Shown: positions 47,605 through 59,520 of the stretch, piece by piece
How positions within the stretch are numbered: the stretch's first letter is position 1
Layout: each line of letters opens with the position of its first letter
Assembly: GCF_042453785.1 (NCBI RefSeq)
Contig: NC_091671.1
Location: 38,145,001 to 38,209,000 of the forward strand
DNA length: 64,000 bases
Reading direction: 5' to 3'
DNA from: Malus domestica
Taxonomy: Eukaryota > Streptophyta > Magnoliopsida > Rosales > Rosaceae
Made by a program: the position numbers and the translations under genes
Notes under the pieces: model-generated
What the model saw: the letters and a program-made list of their open reading frames with translations, nothing else
The model's database searches: none
Told to the model about the DNA's origin: nothing

Positions 47605-48211
47605 CGACCGTTTTCGTTACCTAGGATCTATCTTGCAAGAGAACGGAGAATTAGATGGAGATCTCAACCATAGAATACGAGCTGGATGGAAAGAGTGCAT
47701 CCGGCGTGTTGTGTGACCGTCGTAGGCCACTGAAGCTCAAGGGAAAATTTTATAGGACGGCAATAAGGCCAGCGATGTTGTATGGCAGAGAATGTTGGGT
47801 GGTGAAGCATCAACACGTACACAAAATGGGTGTAGCGGAGATGAGGATGCTTCGTGGGATGTGTGGGCACACGAGAAAGGATAAGATTGGGAATGAGGAT
47901 ATCCGAGGTAAAGTAGGAGTAGCCGAAATTGTAGGAAAGATGAGAGAAAATCGGCTCTGGTGATTTGGACATGTGCAAAGAAGGCCGACTGACGCTCTGG
48001 TTCGAAGATGTGACTACGGGACAGAGGTTCAGGGCCGAAGGGGTAGAGGAAGACCTAGGAAAACTTTGGAAGAGACTCTAAGAAAAGACTTAGAGTACTT
48101 GGATCTAACGGAGGGCATGACACAAAACCGAGCGCAATGGCGTTCTAGGATTCATATAGCCGACCCCACTTAGTGGGAAAAGGCTTTGTTGTTGTTGTTG
48201 TTGTTGTTAGT
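47605..48211 (+). mobile_element. RTE-type LINE, 5'-truncated (copy C)
   Basis: Starts abruptly at AAGCGACCGTTTTCG against the family X end and runs through [35 protein letters not shown] and GRGRPRKTLEETLRKDLEY to a (TTG)n tail at 48188-48209. Its 3' half is in frame, but a stop (TGA in place of the Trp of [11 protein letters not shown]) at about 47961 breaks the frame. No convincing target duplication. Confidence 0.82.
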
Positions 48212-49030
48212 TCACACATTTAGTCTTCCTAACATTACCCTCTATATATATATTCTTACAATGCCACGAGATATTGATTGTTTGTAATGAAATTATAACG
48301 ATGAATAAGAAGCAGAAAAGGTAAAAACCTATATGTTTTTAACGATTCCGCACCCTTTTTTTTAATTTTTTTTAAAGTTAATTGTTTAGGCCCATTAACG
48401 CTTCCTGCTCTCAATCATCTTATAAATTGGAGCTGTCGATCTTATACATATATGATTTTTTTTTTCTTTTTAAAAAGAAAGACAACTAACGACTATAAAA
48501 ATATTTACCTGAAAATACAACTAAAAGAGCACTCTAACGTAGAGATGTAGGCTAAGCACACAATGGTATCACTGTGATGCCAAGTTCTTAGTTCGCTTAA
48601 CCGAAAAACTGGAAAAAAACAGTAGCTGCTGCCAGCACTATTGTTAGGATGCAACAAGGATAAAGTCGTGTATCCTTCACTACTTAATTGTGCTATCGAT
48701 GAACTGATTTTCTAATTTTGTTGTGCACTAAATTAATAGAACGCAAAACAAATGAAAACAAGGCATACTCTCATCCCTTGCTTTTATTTAAGGTCACAAC
48801 CCGAAATTTACAACATTTAGTTGGCATACAAGTCCTGATCTCTTACTTAAGGTTACAAGCCAACATTTACATTAGTTGACCGCGTTATAATATACATATA
48901 GGTACCACAGAAGTCCTGATCTCTTATTTAAGGTTACAACCCAACATTTACATTAGTTGACCGCGTTATAATATACATATCGGTACCCCAAAACTGAAAC
49001 ATCCTCCTCCTTAGGGCTTCTCACAAAACC
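48212..49030. other. Intergenic; one ~81-bp tandem duplication
   Basis: The phrase AAGTCCTGATCTCTTA then TTAAGGTTACAA then GTTGACCGCGTTATAATATA occurs at 48830-48910 and 48911-48991. No gene was found. Confidence 0.5.
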
Positions 49031-50753
49031 TCAACTTTCATGCATAAGCCCGTTCTGAGGCTGCTCATTTGGTCCTTCGAAAAACAACTCATCTTTCTGG
49101 TTGTTGAAAATACTCTCCACCTCGCTCGCCGGCACGTCAAACGAGAGCTCCTTGGCTTGCCTATCGAACTGGCTCACCACATTGTTCTTCCCTACCAGTG
49201 GAAACATGATGTTGTCTCGAGCATTGACCTCGAAGCAGAGGAGTTGGAGGTTATTGTTTCTTGAGGCAATGGTTGTGACAGGATGGCCGGCGGGGGCAAC
49301 AAACACCGCTCCTCGCCTCAAGTCTCCTCTCATCTTTTGGTAAGTTGGGCTGCTCTTTTGTCTCTGCTGCGACCTTCCACTGTGCTGGCGTTGTTTACCA
49401 ACATGCGGGCATGCCATCTCAAAGTGGCCTTCACCATCTAGCACAACTGATATCTTTGTAGCCCTTGAGTTGAAAAATGGACCTTCCATAGCACCCTGTA
49501 TCACAACAAAAACATAGAATTCATTGGTTACTCATTTTTAAGCTACGTAGGATTTGTGTGAATTGGATTGGTAAAATTTAAAAAGAAATACGAACATGTC
49601 GCTCTTCTGAATTCAAGAGTTCAGTGAAATCACTGTCTGCAACATATCTAAGTAGAAATCCTTACTTTTGCGAAATCACATTTTGACACGCATGCGCAAA
49701 ATTAAGTCATTAGACACGAAAAGATGAGTTTACAAGCTTATATGAAAGAAGCAAGTTCACACTTAATAAGAAAAGTCAATCACTAAAAACGCGAAAGGAT
49801 CGAAGTAAGTCATCAAAAACATGAAGGGATGAATTTATGCATGTGTCCAACTATGGTTTGTGAAAACATGTTTTTCAGCTCGAACCAGTATTTTTTTTCA
49901 TATATTAATTCTTACCCTGGTGATGTTAGCAAAGGAGACGAGGAGGTCAAACTCCTGAAGCTGCTTGAAGTCTTTGAAATCGGCTTCAAAGAGACGGCCA
50001 AACTTGTTTTCTTGGGAAGGATGCTTCTTAAAAAGATTGAATGAATCTTTTGAAGTTAATTCACCGCCATGGAAAGGCAGCGGCCAAATGCCTTCACTGC
50101 CGCCATGACCATGCTGCTGGCTCATTCTCTGTACTTGTTCTTTGGAGGCCCTTATGATGCTGCCTCGCGTCTGCTGCCCAAATAGCCTATCCAACTTATT
50201 CCTATCCGTCTGTTTAATTAGAAGCACAAACATAATTTACCCGCCATATTAGTAAAAATTGACAAATATTCAACAGAATGGAATTGAATTATGTTACCTT
50301 AAAAGCGGCTTGGAGAACTTCGGGGCTGAATGCTTTGAAAAAGGATTCGGGGTCTTGGCCGCCGGCCGAGTGAAACGCCTCGTATTCGCCGGGGGTAGAG
50401 ACTGCTTTGAGAAGTTGGACAATATGGAGCCTTTCATTATCGTCTCTGTTGAGTATATAAAATGGGGTGCCTGCCGGAATCCTAAAGAGATCTCCACGTT
50501 CAAGATTGTGGCTCTCTTTCTTCTCCTCCCTCACCAGTGTGATTGTTGGCCGGCCTTAATTCACATAAAAGGAGAAAAAAATGGATTATTTAGGACCCAA
50601 AAAGTGAAAACTTAGTGGTTGTGGTATTAACGTCTTAATGAGTTAATAAGCGTACACATAATTCATCCTCTCATCTTATTATGTAGTACTGAAATCACCA
50701 GCACATAGATTATAGTTTCAATAAATATGTAACAGCATATTACGTGTGTGTGA

Positions 50754-50825
<72 letters not shown>

Positions 50826-52385
50826 TACATATTATGATTGCTCAGGTAGACGTGATTTCAGTATCACACAATAATTAAAATAAGGAGAAATTAGGTTCTC
50901 ATCCTTACTTTTGCCACTCCATTGATTAAAACCTTATTCCTTTTCAATTTTTGATCAAGGTCCTTGGTATTAATAACATCATTAATTATTTCAATAATAA
51001 AATATTTTTTATTTCTAAATATATTCATTTAATGTTAAAAATGTTACAATTAGTATATTTATAGTTAAATTTTTTATCATATATTTTTATTTTTATTTTT
51101 AGTTTGTACCCATTTTTAATTTGTACCAATTTTCTTTTTAGTTTTAATTTGTACCCATATATTAATTTCTTTTTATGCCCATATTTTTTAAAGTTTTATT
51201 TGTATTTGTACCCATTTTTATTTTTTCTAAATGTACCCATGCTAATTATATGTACCAATTCATGTAATTTTTTTCAAATTTTTAATCTTAAAATGTACTC
51301 ATTCTTAAATATACCAATTTGTTATATGTAAAATGTACCCTTTTTTATATATATAAAATCTATTCAATTTTTTTCTAATCCATTTTTAAACTTATATGGG
51401 TACATTCTTTTTTCTTTGATTTGAGAATGTATCCGTGTTAAGTTTAATCGAAGAAATTTACTAATATTATTAAGCCTAATATTTTTTTTTTTTTTTTTGT
51501 GATTTTGAAGAATGTACTTATGTTTTGATACAATAATTTTTTGGTTAATTTTGATGAACGTACCCATGTTTATATACACACACACAATAGTATATTTATA
51601 TTTTAATATTTTTAATCCCACAAATTATGTTTTTTTATTTAAAATCTCATTAATATAAACAAATATAAATATAAATTTTTAATTTAAAAAATATAGTAAT
51701 GTACATAGAAATAAATTATCACATTAATTTCAGGGAGATAAAAAATTGAAAACCAACAAGGTTTTAGTCAAAGAATATTCATAGTTAGGGACCGCATCCA
51801 AAGTCTCTCTTAAAATAATTAAGAGAATTACTAAACAAGTGACTTGCCTTGGCAAACAAATAGGACACAATCAGCATCAAGATGAGTTGGAGCAACGAAT
51901 GCATGAGGTTCCGTGACGAGAAACCCGACTCGAAAATTCTCAATCCCACGCAGAAGATCAGACCTTTCGTTGAATTTCTGCAGAACCTGAACCCTACCTT
52001 CCTCAGTTTGAACCCTCGTCTCGAAATGCTGGTCTTCGAAGAAGTAAGGATTCTCGTCTCCTTGTTGTTGTTGTTGTTGCCCTCGCCCCTCGAACTCCTC
52101 TCTCTCACGTATGTAAAAACTTCCTCCTTCCCCTCCTCCTCCTCCTCCTCCTCCTCCTTCCCACCTCCTCCGCTGGTCCTCCTGTTCCCTCTTCTGCTTG
52201 ATGTAGTCCTCGCACTTCCTCTCGCACTGTTGCTTCTGCCACTCCTCAAACCCTCGCTGGTGTTTGCACTGGTGCTTGCACTGCTTCAGCTCTGGATCTT
52301 CCAAAGCCACAGCAACCGCAAAAGCACTCAGAAAAAAAGCAGACAGCAGCAAGCAAACCACAAGTACCCTACCTTTCAAATCCAT
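49031..52385 (-). CDS. Vicilin (7S globulin) seed storage protein, four exons
   Basis: Exons on the minus strand: 52385-51848, 50554-50298, 50209-49916, 49495-49031. The joined frame is 1554 nt, 517 aa. It has a signal peptide (MDLKGRVLVVCLLLSAFFLS, cleavage near residue 27), then a Cys pair motif C36xxxC40...C54xxxC58 with basic and Gln-rich spacer as in vicilin-buried helical hairpin peptides, then an Arg/Glu- and poly-Gly-rich linker (residues 65-105) and two cupin domains. The first cupin includes FVAPTHLDADCVLFVCQG and LERGDLFRIPAGTPFYILNR; the second includes GPFFNSRATKISVVLDGEGH and RRGAVFVAPAGHPVTTIASR. Vicilins form trimers stored in protein bodies and hydrolysed at germination. Introns 2 and 3 are GT-AG; intron 1 appears to be GC-AG. 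Most vicilin genes I know have five introns, so two appear lost or absent. RY and ABRE motifs lie upstream. Confidence 0.92.
50755..50821. repeat. (TA)n microsatellite
   Basis: About 33 TA units in vicilin intron 1. Confidence 0.95.
50893..51793. repeat. Inverted-repeat element with GTACCC-rich centre, in vicilin intron 1
   Basis: The left end TTGATTAAAACCTTATTCC then TTTTCAATTTTTGATC (50925-50957) is mirrored at 51733-51771 (GAAAACCAACAAGGTTTTAG). The interior has about ten copies of TTTGTACCCAT(T/A)-type motifs, first in forward and then in complementary orientation (TATGGGTACATTC at 51395). No ORF of note. Boundaries are approximate. Confidence 0.6.
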
Positions 52386-52445
52386 AACTCTATACGATTA
52401 TATCTCAGATTTTTGCTTAGTTTTTCTGATGGAGGTGATGAACGC

Positions 52446-52540
52446 AAGATAACTATAAATATGGAGAGATTATGGGATAAGGAAGTGGGATCGAAGCCAT
52501 GCATGGCGACGAGTGTCCAGTGTCCGAGTTACGTGTCGAT
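52446..52540 (-). promoter_or_regulatory. Vicilin promoter: TATA-like box, RY element, ABRE
   Basis: On the minus strand a TATTTATAG box is at about 52453-52461, ~70 bp above the start codon. The palindromic RY motif CATGCATG is at 52498-52505, bound by B3 factors such as FUS3 and ABI3 in embryos. An ACGTGTC ABRE core lies at 52531-52537. RY plus ABRE is the standard seed-storage combination, so embryo-specific, ABA-responsive expression is inferred. Confidence 0.7.
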
Positions 52541-53763
52541 TGATGGATCAATCCAGAGCTCCAATGGAGGATATATATTTCGATATGCCTTGTAAGCTTT
52601 TGTAGCGTCAGGTTTTGGTTCTGGATTTGCTTTGGATTGTTTTGTCCTGTAGTACTTTAATTAATTGGGAAGTAGAAAAAGTTGGGGGATTTTTTTCTGG
52701 CGAGTTTTATCGGCATGCAAAAGGATGCGTCTGCTGTGTGTCTTGTGCAGCGCTCGCCATGTCCATGTGAATCACAGGGCAGGAGCCCGTACGGACATGT
52801 AAGGTTCTAGCTAGCAAACAAATTTATCCATTGACTTCCTCAATTTATTTTCGTTTTTAAATTTATTTTCTTGTCACATTTTCTCACTAGTATCTTGCAA
52901 ATTTTCGTTTTGAATTATAACGTAGTCATCCTTGATTTGAATTTCAGGTTCAAAAATAATTCACATCACAATTTTCTTATTATAACTTCGTCATCAAGTT
53001 AATGTTATTTCTTCATTTTTATAATGGGATTTTTTTGTCAATTTAGTGTCGGTCAACATATTTTCATTTTTAATTGAAAGGCTAATCGAGTTGGAGTGTG
53101 TCAGTTTATCAAAGTGCCCTTTAGCTGCAATGTGGTCATGTTGATTCTAAGTTACGTATGCTGCTTCTCAACTGGTAGTGGTAGCAAAAGAGTTTGGGTG
53201 AGTGTGAAGCCATGGCTAGTGGGTTATCGGATAAATAACAAGCTTTTTGGTTTTCGGGTTCAATTTCAAATAAATTCTACCACAAGGATTTAATCTAAAT
53301 TTTTTTACCACATAAACTATCTTTTGACTACTCTAACACCACGATAACTATTTTATCCAATTAGGCATAGCCTAAGCTCCTTTACGATTGTTTGCCAAAC
53401 ATATCCAGAAGCGTTTTGCGTTATCTTATAAAAATGTATCCCCTGTTTGAGATCCATGTATTTGTATGGCGATCTGAAATGGTCCATATGCAAGAATAAG
53501 TTCATCTGAGATTTTAAGTAAATTAACGGCCTTAAACCTGAGAAATCCTATAGCAATCAAGCCGTATCCTTTGTACAATGTTACCAACGAAATAACAAAA
53601 TGTAGGCACATATTCAGTACAAGAAATTCTTAAATCATTTTCACCAAACATACGAGAACTAATTTGTTCCCATTTCTTTCGGGTTTTTATCACAACTGGT
53701 CTCGTTTCTTTCTGCTACAATCTTCCATCCAAGCTTCAGAACGATAGTAGGAGACTAATTATC
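52541..53763. other. Intergenic between vicilin promoter and uL24 3' end
   Basis: No gene or clear repeat is seen. Confidence 0.4.
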
Positions 53764-55306
53764 TCAAAGTTCAGGCATTCCCTTCCCCGTCTTAGCGTCA
53801 TATGTCTTCTCCAACACGACATCCATCGGAGTGTCCTTGGGGCCAGCTGCAACCAAAGTTTATTTTCGATTATCAGCAGAAAACATGGCGAACTGAGATA
53901 TTTGTTATATAAGTAGCAACAAAAGAATATAGATCTCAGGACTTGAGATAAGTACCAACAGTCGGTCTTGGAGTAGTCCTTATTTTCAAGATCTCAGGAC
54001 GAGGGATTATAGATCCTGAAGCGCCTAATCCTCTAGATACTCGAACTTTTGTTCCATCCTCGAGATATCTCACACCGACCTTAACAGCCCTCCTGCAGAA
54101 TGAAAATTTTGATCACCACACTGAAAGTGAAACAAAGGACGAAAACGTAATGTGAAGATGAGTGCATCCATACCCTGTCACCGGATCAACAACTTGCACA
54201 TTTGAGGCATGGAGAGGCGCTTCGACAGTGAAAATCCCACCTTCATGACCTTGGCCTTGCTTGATATGTTTCTTTACCTGCAATGACAGAGTAATTGTTC
54301 AGCAGCAACCAAAATCCAGATAACTCATTGGAACCGAATAACCAAAAGCCTTGAGCATTGAAAAAAATTTGATTGAAACTATAAGGATTGGATAGAAAAA
54401 AAAGGAAAACTAATGAAAAGAGCTTGAAAACTTTGAGTTTTAACGACAAGGACAAAATAAAGGTAAAGTGAATAGTATCAGGATTGACTTTTTAGTGTAA
54501 AAATATGGTTTTTTGTTAAAGTGAACAGTACCGAGAGTTTTTCGTTAAAGTTCCCAAAAAAGGAAAAAAGCCTTGAATAGCAGTGAGTATCATATACTAC
54601 ATTATTCTCGTCTGCATGGTATCCTTCAGACCCCAATGATTTTTTCAACACAATGGGACTCATTGCATAGGCATTGCACAAGACAGCGAATTTCACCATT
54701 AATATGACCCTTAGAAGAGGTTACAACCGTCAAAGATACTTTTAATAAATAAGCATACTGTCCACAGACTATCAACCACATTACACTGACCAATTCCACT
54801 TGCTCAATGGTAGGCGTGAGAAAAGAGCATAACCCCAAAAACATGATCGAACATTTTTGTTGTAATAATCATAGAGATCATCTACAATCTCAATCGGATT
54901 GGAGTGACCAGAACAGAACGGATTCGAAACAAGTTTTCTCACGAAGAAAAATGCTATAATATTGAATGAAACATTATATAAAGTTGCTCAAAGAATTGCA
55001 AGACAAAAACAGATAAACCAAAACAGTATATACCAAATTACAAATAACAGGGCTAGATTAATACCAGATTTTTGCCTTCCACGATGACACGATTCTGAGA
55101 GCGAATTACTCGCTTGATGACACCCGTCTCGCCCTTGTCTTTGCCTCTTGTTATCATCACCTGCACATGAGAATAGAAAATTGTTAATTAATAAATAATA
55201 GGTAAAGAAAGAGGGACAGAGAAAATGATATACATTCCCCCCTCACATTATCTCCTCTGAGAATCTTCCAGTGCCTAATGAGTTTCTCAGCCGCTTTCCA
55301 ACCCAT
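53764..55306 (-). CDS. Ribosomal protein uL24, KOW domain, mitochondrial type (At5g23535-like), five exons
   Basis: Exons on the minus strand: 55306-55247, 55160-55065, 54277-54174, 54092-53956, 53846-53764. All introns are GT-AG and the joined frame is 480 nt, 159 aa. The protein begins MGWKAAEKLIRHWKILRGDN and has the KOW motif in VMITRGKDKGETGVIKRVIR with a following SQNRVIVEGKNL strand. It ends in TYDAKTGKGMPEL. uL24 is one of the first proteins to bind 23S rRNA during large-subunit assembly. The sequence matches the short plant KOW protein I recall as a mitochondrial-type L24. A cleavable presequence is not obvious, so organelle targeting is inferred from the homologue. 5' UTR and perhaps a leader intron lie between 55307 and about 55800. 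Confidence 0.92.
54403..54555 (+). repeat. MITE, copy 2 (inside uL24 intron 2)
   Basis: Same ~155-bp family as 6000-6137 and 57783-57936, from AGGAAAACTAATGAAAAG to CGTTAAAGTTCCC. Confidence 0.75.
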
Positions 55307-55869
55307 TTCGAATTAAACCCAGATATCTCCTGCAGAAGCCAACAACAAACATTACAACCAAAATTTTTGGTATTTCAAAGGCTGATTAAGATCACACTCA
55401 CATCAAATCACATAGCATAAGAAAGAACCTCATTTCCTAATCAGCAAGTGGGTTCATCGAATTTTTCCTGATAAATACGATTTTCATAGAAAATCTTGGA
55501 TTTAAAAGTAAAGAAGCGAACAACCCAATTGCCAAACGAGTTCCAACTTGTCAAAACGCTTTGAGACATTTCCTCAAGCACTTGGTCATACTATGCTTAA
55601 CGAGAAATTCCAAGAAAAAACAGGTACTAACCATTACAGGAGCAACAATAAGCTCAACCAAGTACAGGAAAACCCGAAATTACTTACAGTTAACTCGGCG
55701 TCCCTACGAACCGTGGATTTCGCCCAGAAAAGCTCGCCCGGCAGAAGAAAAAGAAGACGACGAAGTTCAGAGTTCGAAAAGGCTTTAGGGGAAGAGAGAA
55801 GAAAACGTTTCTATGGCTTTAGGATTTCTTTGGGCTTCAGGTTGGGCCCAGCTTCCATTCATTGAGTAC

Positions 55870-56420
55870 AGGCCCAAAAAAAATTACTAATACGAGTCGT
55901 TTTGTAATTTTGGCATGAATTTGGTGGAATTTGTTTGGATGTGGAGTCAAATTAGAATTTTGAAGTGTTTTAAAATATTTTAAAATTATGGGATAGTTAA
56001 TCGGATTTTAAGAGACATTCAACCAAAATGATTCTCAAATACATGAGACATACCACGAAACTCAGTTTCTACACTTGATATTACCACTATCTTTTGCTTC
56101 TTACTCTTCCAAGTAACCAATTACCTCCAACAAATATAATGTATTCAGAAGTAGATGTGATAGGACCAACCCAATTTGCATATGTATAACCTTCAACATC
56201 CAAGTGATCATTCTTTGAAACACCAAACACGAGGAACTAACTTCAAATATCTCTCAATAGGAACCACAATATTCGTGTGAGAATCACTAGGCAAAAGTGC
56301 ATGAATTATCTCTCCACACTATATAAACTTAGTCGGTGATTCTGCTCAATCAAATTATCAATTGGTTTGCAAACCAACATACCAATTTCAACCAATAAAT
56401 CAAGCGTGCGCGCGCGCGCG

Positions 56421-56455
<35 letters not shown>

Positions 56456-57480
56456 TTTTCTTTTTTGACAAGAAAATACTAGTTTTAAACCGATCCATAT
56501 AACTTAGTCGATGACTCTGCTAAATCGAAGTAACAATCAGTTTGCAAACCAACATACCAGTCTCAACCAATAAATGAAGTGCATATTTTTTTTTAAAACA
56601 AGAAAATACCATGTTTGGATCAAGCAACCTCAATTCCAAAATATTTTCTCACCCAATTCCTTCAATTCTTACTTAGAAGCTAGATACCTTAAAAGACAGT
56701 ATTGTAATTCCTCATTATCATCACCAGTTACCGCCATATCCATCAACTTAGATAATCAATACAGTTAACTTATCGTTTCACCACTTCAAAAACAAAATAT
56801 ATACAAAGACTTCCGAATTTTACACACAACACCTTTCTTGGAAGCTATATCAATGGTAGGTGGAAGATCCATATACTTTCTCCTTGAGATCTTTACAGAG
56901 GAAGACATTTTTAACATCCATTTATAGCAAAGGCTAATTCAGATAGCAACTAGGGACAAAATCACCAACGTATGATACCATGAATAACTATTGCACTAGG
57001 AACAAATATAGAGAGAATTGAAAAGAAAGATTCATCACAGCGGAGTCTAGCAGTGCTCATTTTTATAATTTACTATTTATCTAGCAATTTTCTGTGCTTC
57101 ACCGTTTCTTTATATAATCATGTAGAACTTTTACAATCCAGATCTGACTGCAATTTAGCAAAATATCCGGACTCTTAAGAATTGTTTCCTCATCTAAAGT
57201 AAATAAGGAGGATATAAACGTTGATCTTTGTATTTAGTAATAATTTTCTCTAATTTGAAAAAAAAATTGTGAAAAAAAAAAATCAGATTAATATCTAAAT
57301 AAAGTATATGTAGACTGATGCCGGATTTTACCTTCTACTATTACACGATTTTGATAACCTTCTAGGATTATTACTATAAGTACATTACTTGAGAGGATTC
57401 GTTGTATACTTATTTCTAATTCTATGTATGTGGAGCAATGCCCTACCTAATACCATATTAATTGTTTAAGTCTACACACA
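55870..57480. other. Intergenic; start of the duplicated unit and a compound microsatellite
   Basis: A (CG)n(CA)n(TA)n compound microsatellite lies at 56406-56453. From about 56565 the sequence is repeated at about 58785 onward. No gene before the defensin-like promoter. Confidence 0.5.
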
Positions 57481-57489
57481 TTTCAAGTG

Positions 57490-57497
57490 TATAAATA
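57490..57497 (+). promoter_or_regulatory. TATA box of the defensin-like gene
   Basis: TATAAATA 104 bp upstream of the start codon, conserved at 60778-60785 in the pseudogene copy. Confidence 0.65.
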
Positions 57498-57600
57498 CAA
57501 TGATATAAAAATGATATCACACGTCTAGAGTTATTTGTAAGATTTTCACCTTCTACAAAATATATTTTGCTTTCTCTGAAATTTTAATTGTAAAGTTGAG

Positions 57601-58366
57601 ATGGCAAAAAACTTGTCCCTCCTCGGTCTTTTAATCATTTTTGTTGTTCTTGTTTCAGGTAATTGATCTCCTTATAGCCTTTTTTGATTAACTATTATAT
57701 GCAGATTGATTGTTGATCAATTTCTCTCAAACTTTGAGTTATCAAACTATGCATGTCATAAAACTAAATGAGATTAAAAATAAGGAAAACTAATGAAAGG
57801 GGCTTGAAAACTTTGAGTTTTAATGATAAGGACAAAATAAATGGTAAAGTGAATAGTACCAAGATTGACTTTTTAGTGTAAAAATGTAGTTTTTCGTTAA
57901 AGTGAACAGTATCGGATGCTTTTCGTTAAAGTTCCCTTAAAAATAAGCTAAATTTCAACAAACGTTGTTGCATCATTTCTTAAAATGCATTAAGTTTTAT
58001 TTTGCGAGTGGTGGATAGGGCATTTTTCTCAATCCATTGCCTCCGGTTTTTAAAATTTTCGGTCTCTTAATTTAGTAATATCATTTGTAATCAAAAGAAT
58101 AAGTTTTATTTGAATGCTTAACTGTGATTTGTGTAGCTTCCGATATGGTGGCGTTGAGACTTATGGATACCAATATTGGTGATGGCTTCTGCACGTCGGT
58201 GGAATTAGATGTGCCGTGTGCAAATGCAGGGCAGGACAAACCATGCTTAGATAGATGTACCTCCAAATTTCCTGGATCCAATGGTAACAAAGTCCAGTCA
58301 CAGTGTGGATATGTCCCTGGGCAAGGTATTGGAGTGTTGAGATGCACGTGCACGCATCCTTGCTAA
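57601..58366 (+). CDS. Defensin-like (DEFL) cysteine-rich secreted peptide
   Basis: Exon 1 (57601-57658) and exon 2 (58137-58366) flank a 478-bp GT-AG intron and join to a 288-nt frame, 95 aa. Exon 1 encodes a hydrophobic signal peptide (MAKNLSLLGLLIIFVVLVS), and the single intron right after it is the classic plant DEFL gene structure. The mature part has eight cysteines spaced C-x8-C-x8-C-x3-C and later C, CxC, C, ending RCTCTHPC. Members of this family are secreted antimicrobial or signalling peptides; which applies here cannot be told from sequence. The usual gamma-core GxC pattern is weak, so it belongs with the diverse DEFL/LCR group rather than canonical PDF1 or PDF2. A MITE (57783-57936) lies in the intron. 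It is the intact partner of the pseudogene at 60888. Confidence 0.85.
57783..57936 (+). repeat. MITE, copy 3 (inside defensin-like intron)
   Basis: Same family as 6000-6137 and 54403-54555. It is absent from the pseudogene copy's intron, so it arrived after the duplication. Confidence 0.75.
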
Positions 58367-59520
58367 ATTGCACATGCTATTCTTCTCAGTCGTGTGTCTC
58401 TTCATGGATTATTAATATTAATAAGGACAGAAATAAAACTAAATGTTTTTATGATTCAAATAATATCCTTTTTTTTGTTATTATGTATCCTCCTTGTAGG
58501 ATAAATCTTGATTGTTATTGATGTATTAAAAAAATACTGATGGGATTATTTACTTCTACTCATAAATGAAGAAAAAGTACTATTATATGGATTCATTCAA
58601 AGTCGTCTCTTGTTGATTCTAAGTTTAAACTCATAAAGTATATATATGATTATGAATGTGAAACAAATAAAAATAAATACCTCTTTACGATGCTTTGTTG
58701 AATCACTATAAGACAAGGATAGTACAACAAATAAAAATAAATCAAGTACATAAATTTTTTTTTTTTTTCACAAGAAAATACCAGTTTCAACCAATAAATC
58801 AATTGCATATTTTTTTTTCTAAACGAGAAAATACCATGTTTGGTTCAAGCAACCTCAATTCCAAGAAAATATTTTAAGTACTCACCCAATTCCTTCAATT
58901 CAAACTTAGAAGCTAGATACCTTTAAGGACAGTACTATAATTCCTCATTATCATCATTAGTTACCACCGTATCCATCAACTTAGATAATCAATGCAGTTA
59001 ACTTTTCCTTTCGTTGCTTCAGAAACAAAATATATACAAAGACTTCCAAATTTTACACACACCACCTTTCTTGGAAGCTATATCAGTGGTAGGTGGAAGA
59101 TCCATGTACTTTCTGCTTGAGAACACTACAGAGGAAGACATTTTTAACATCCATTTATAGCAAAGGCCAATTCAGATAGCAAGAGACAAAATCAACAGCG
59201 TATGATGCCATGAATAACTATTGCACTTAGGAACAAATATAGAGAGAATTGAAAAGAAATATTCATCCCAGAGGAGTCTGGCAATGCCCTTTTTTGTAAT
59301 TTACTATTTATCTAGCAATATTCAGTGCTTGACCGTTTCTTTATATAATCATGTAGAACTTTTACAATACAAATCTGATTGCAATTCAGCAAAATATCCG
59401 GACTCTTAAGAATTGTTTCCTCATCTAGAGTAACTATTGAGGATGTAACGTTGATCTTTGTATTTAGTAATAATTTTCTATAGTTTGAAAAAAAAAAAAA
59501 ACAATTGTAAAAAAATTCAG

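Larger units (their letters stand above)
50555..51847 (-). other. Vicilin intron 1 (1293 bp) with GC donor and inserted repeat
   Basis: The donor reads CCAAG|GCAAGTC and the acceptor ATTAAG|GCCGGCC, which join as VLFVCQ-G-RPTITLV with phase 1 preserved. No GT donor near the exon end keeps the frame and the conserved cupin strand. The intron also holds a (TA)n microsatellite and a large inverted-repeat element. Confidence 0.75.
56565..58435 (+). repeat. Segmental tandem duplication, unit 1
   Basis: This 1.9-kb unit contains the intact defensin-like gene and recurs as unit 2 (58785-62115, interrupted by an L1 fragment and a hAT MITE). Shared landmarks include GAAAATACCATGTTTGG.TC, GGAAGCTATATCA.TGGTAGG, the uL24-like 50-bp fragment, the TATAAATA box and both exons. 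Confidence 0.8.

Noticed and set aside
48230..48250. Target duplication for LINE copy C
   Set aside because: AGATCACAAA before and AGTTCACACA after are only loosely similar; judged not convincing.
51882..52595. A 237-codon plus-strand frame
   Set aside because: It is the antisense shadow of vicilin exon 1, caused by the poly-Gly and Glu/Arg codon runs.
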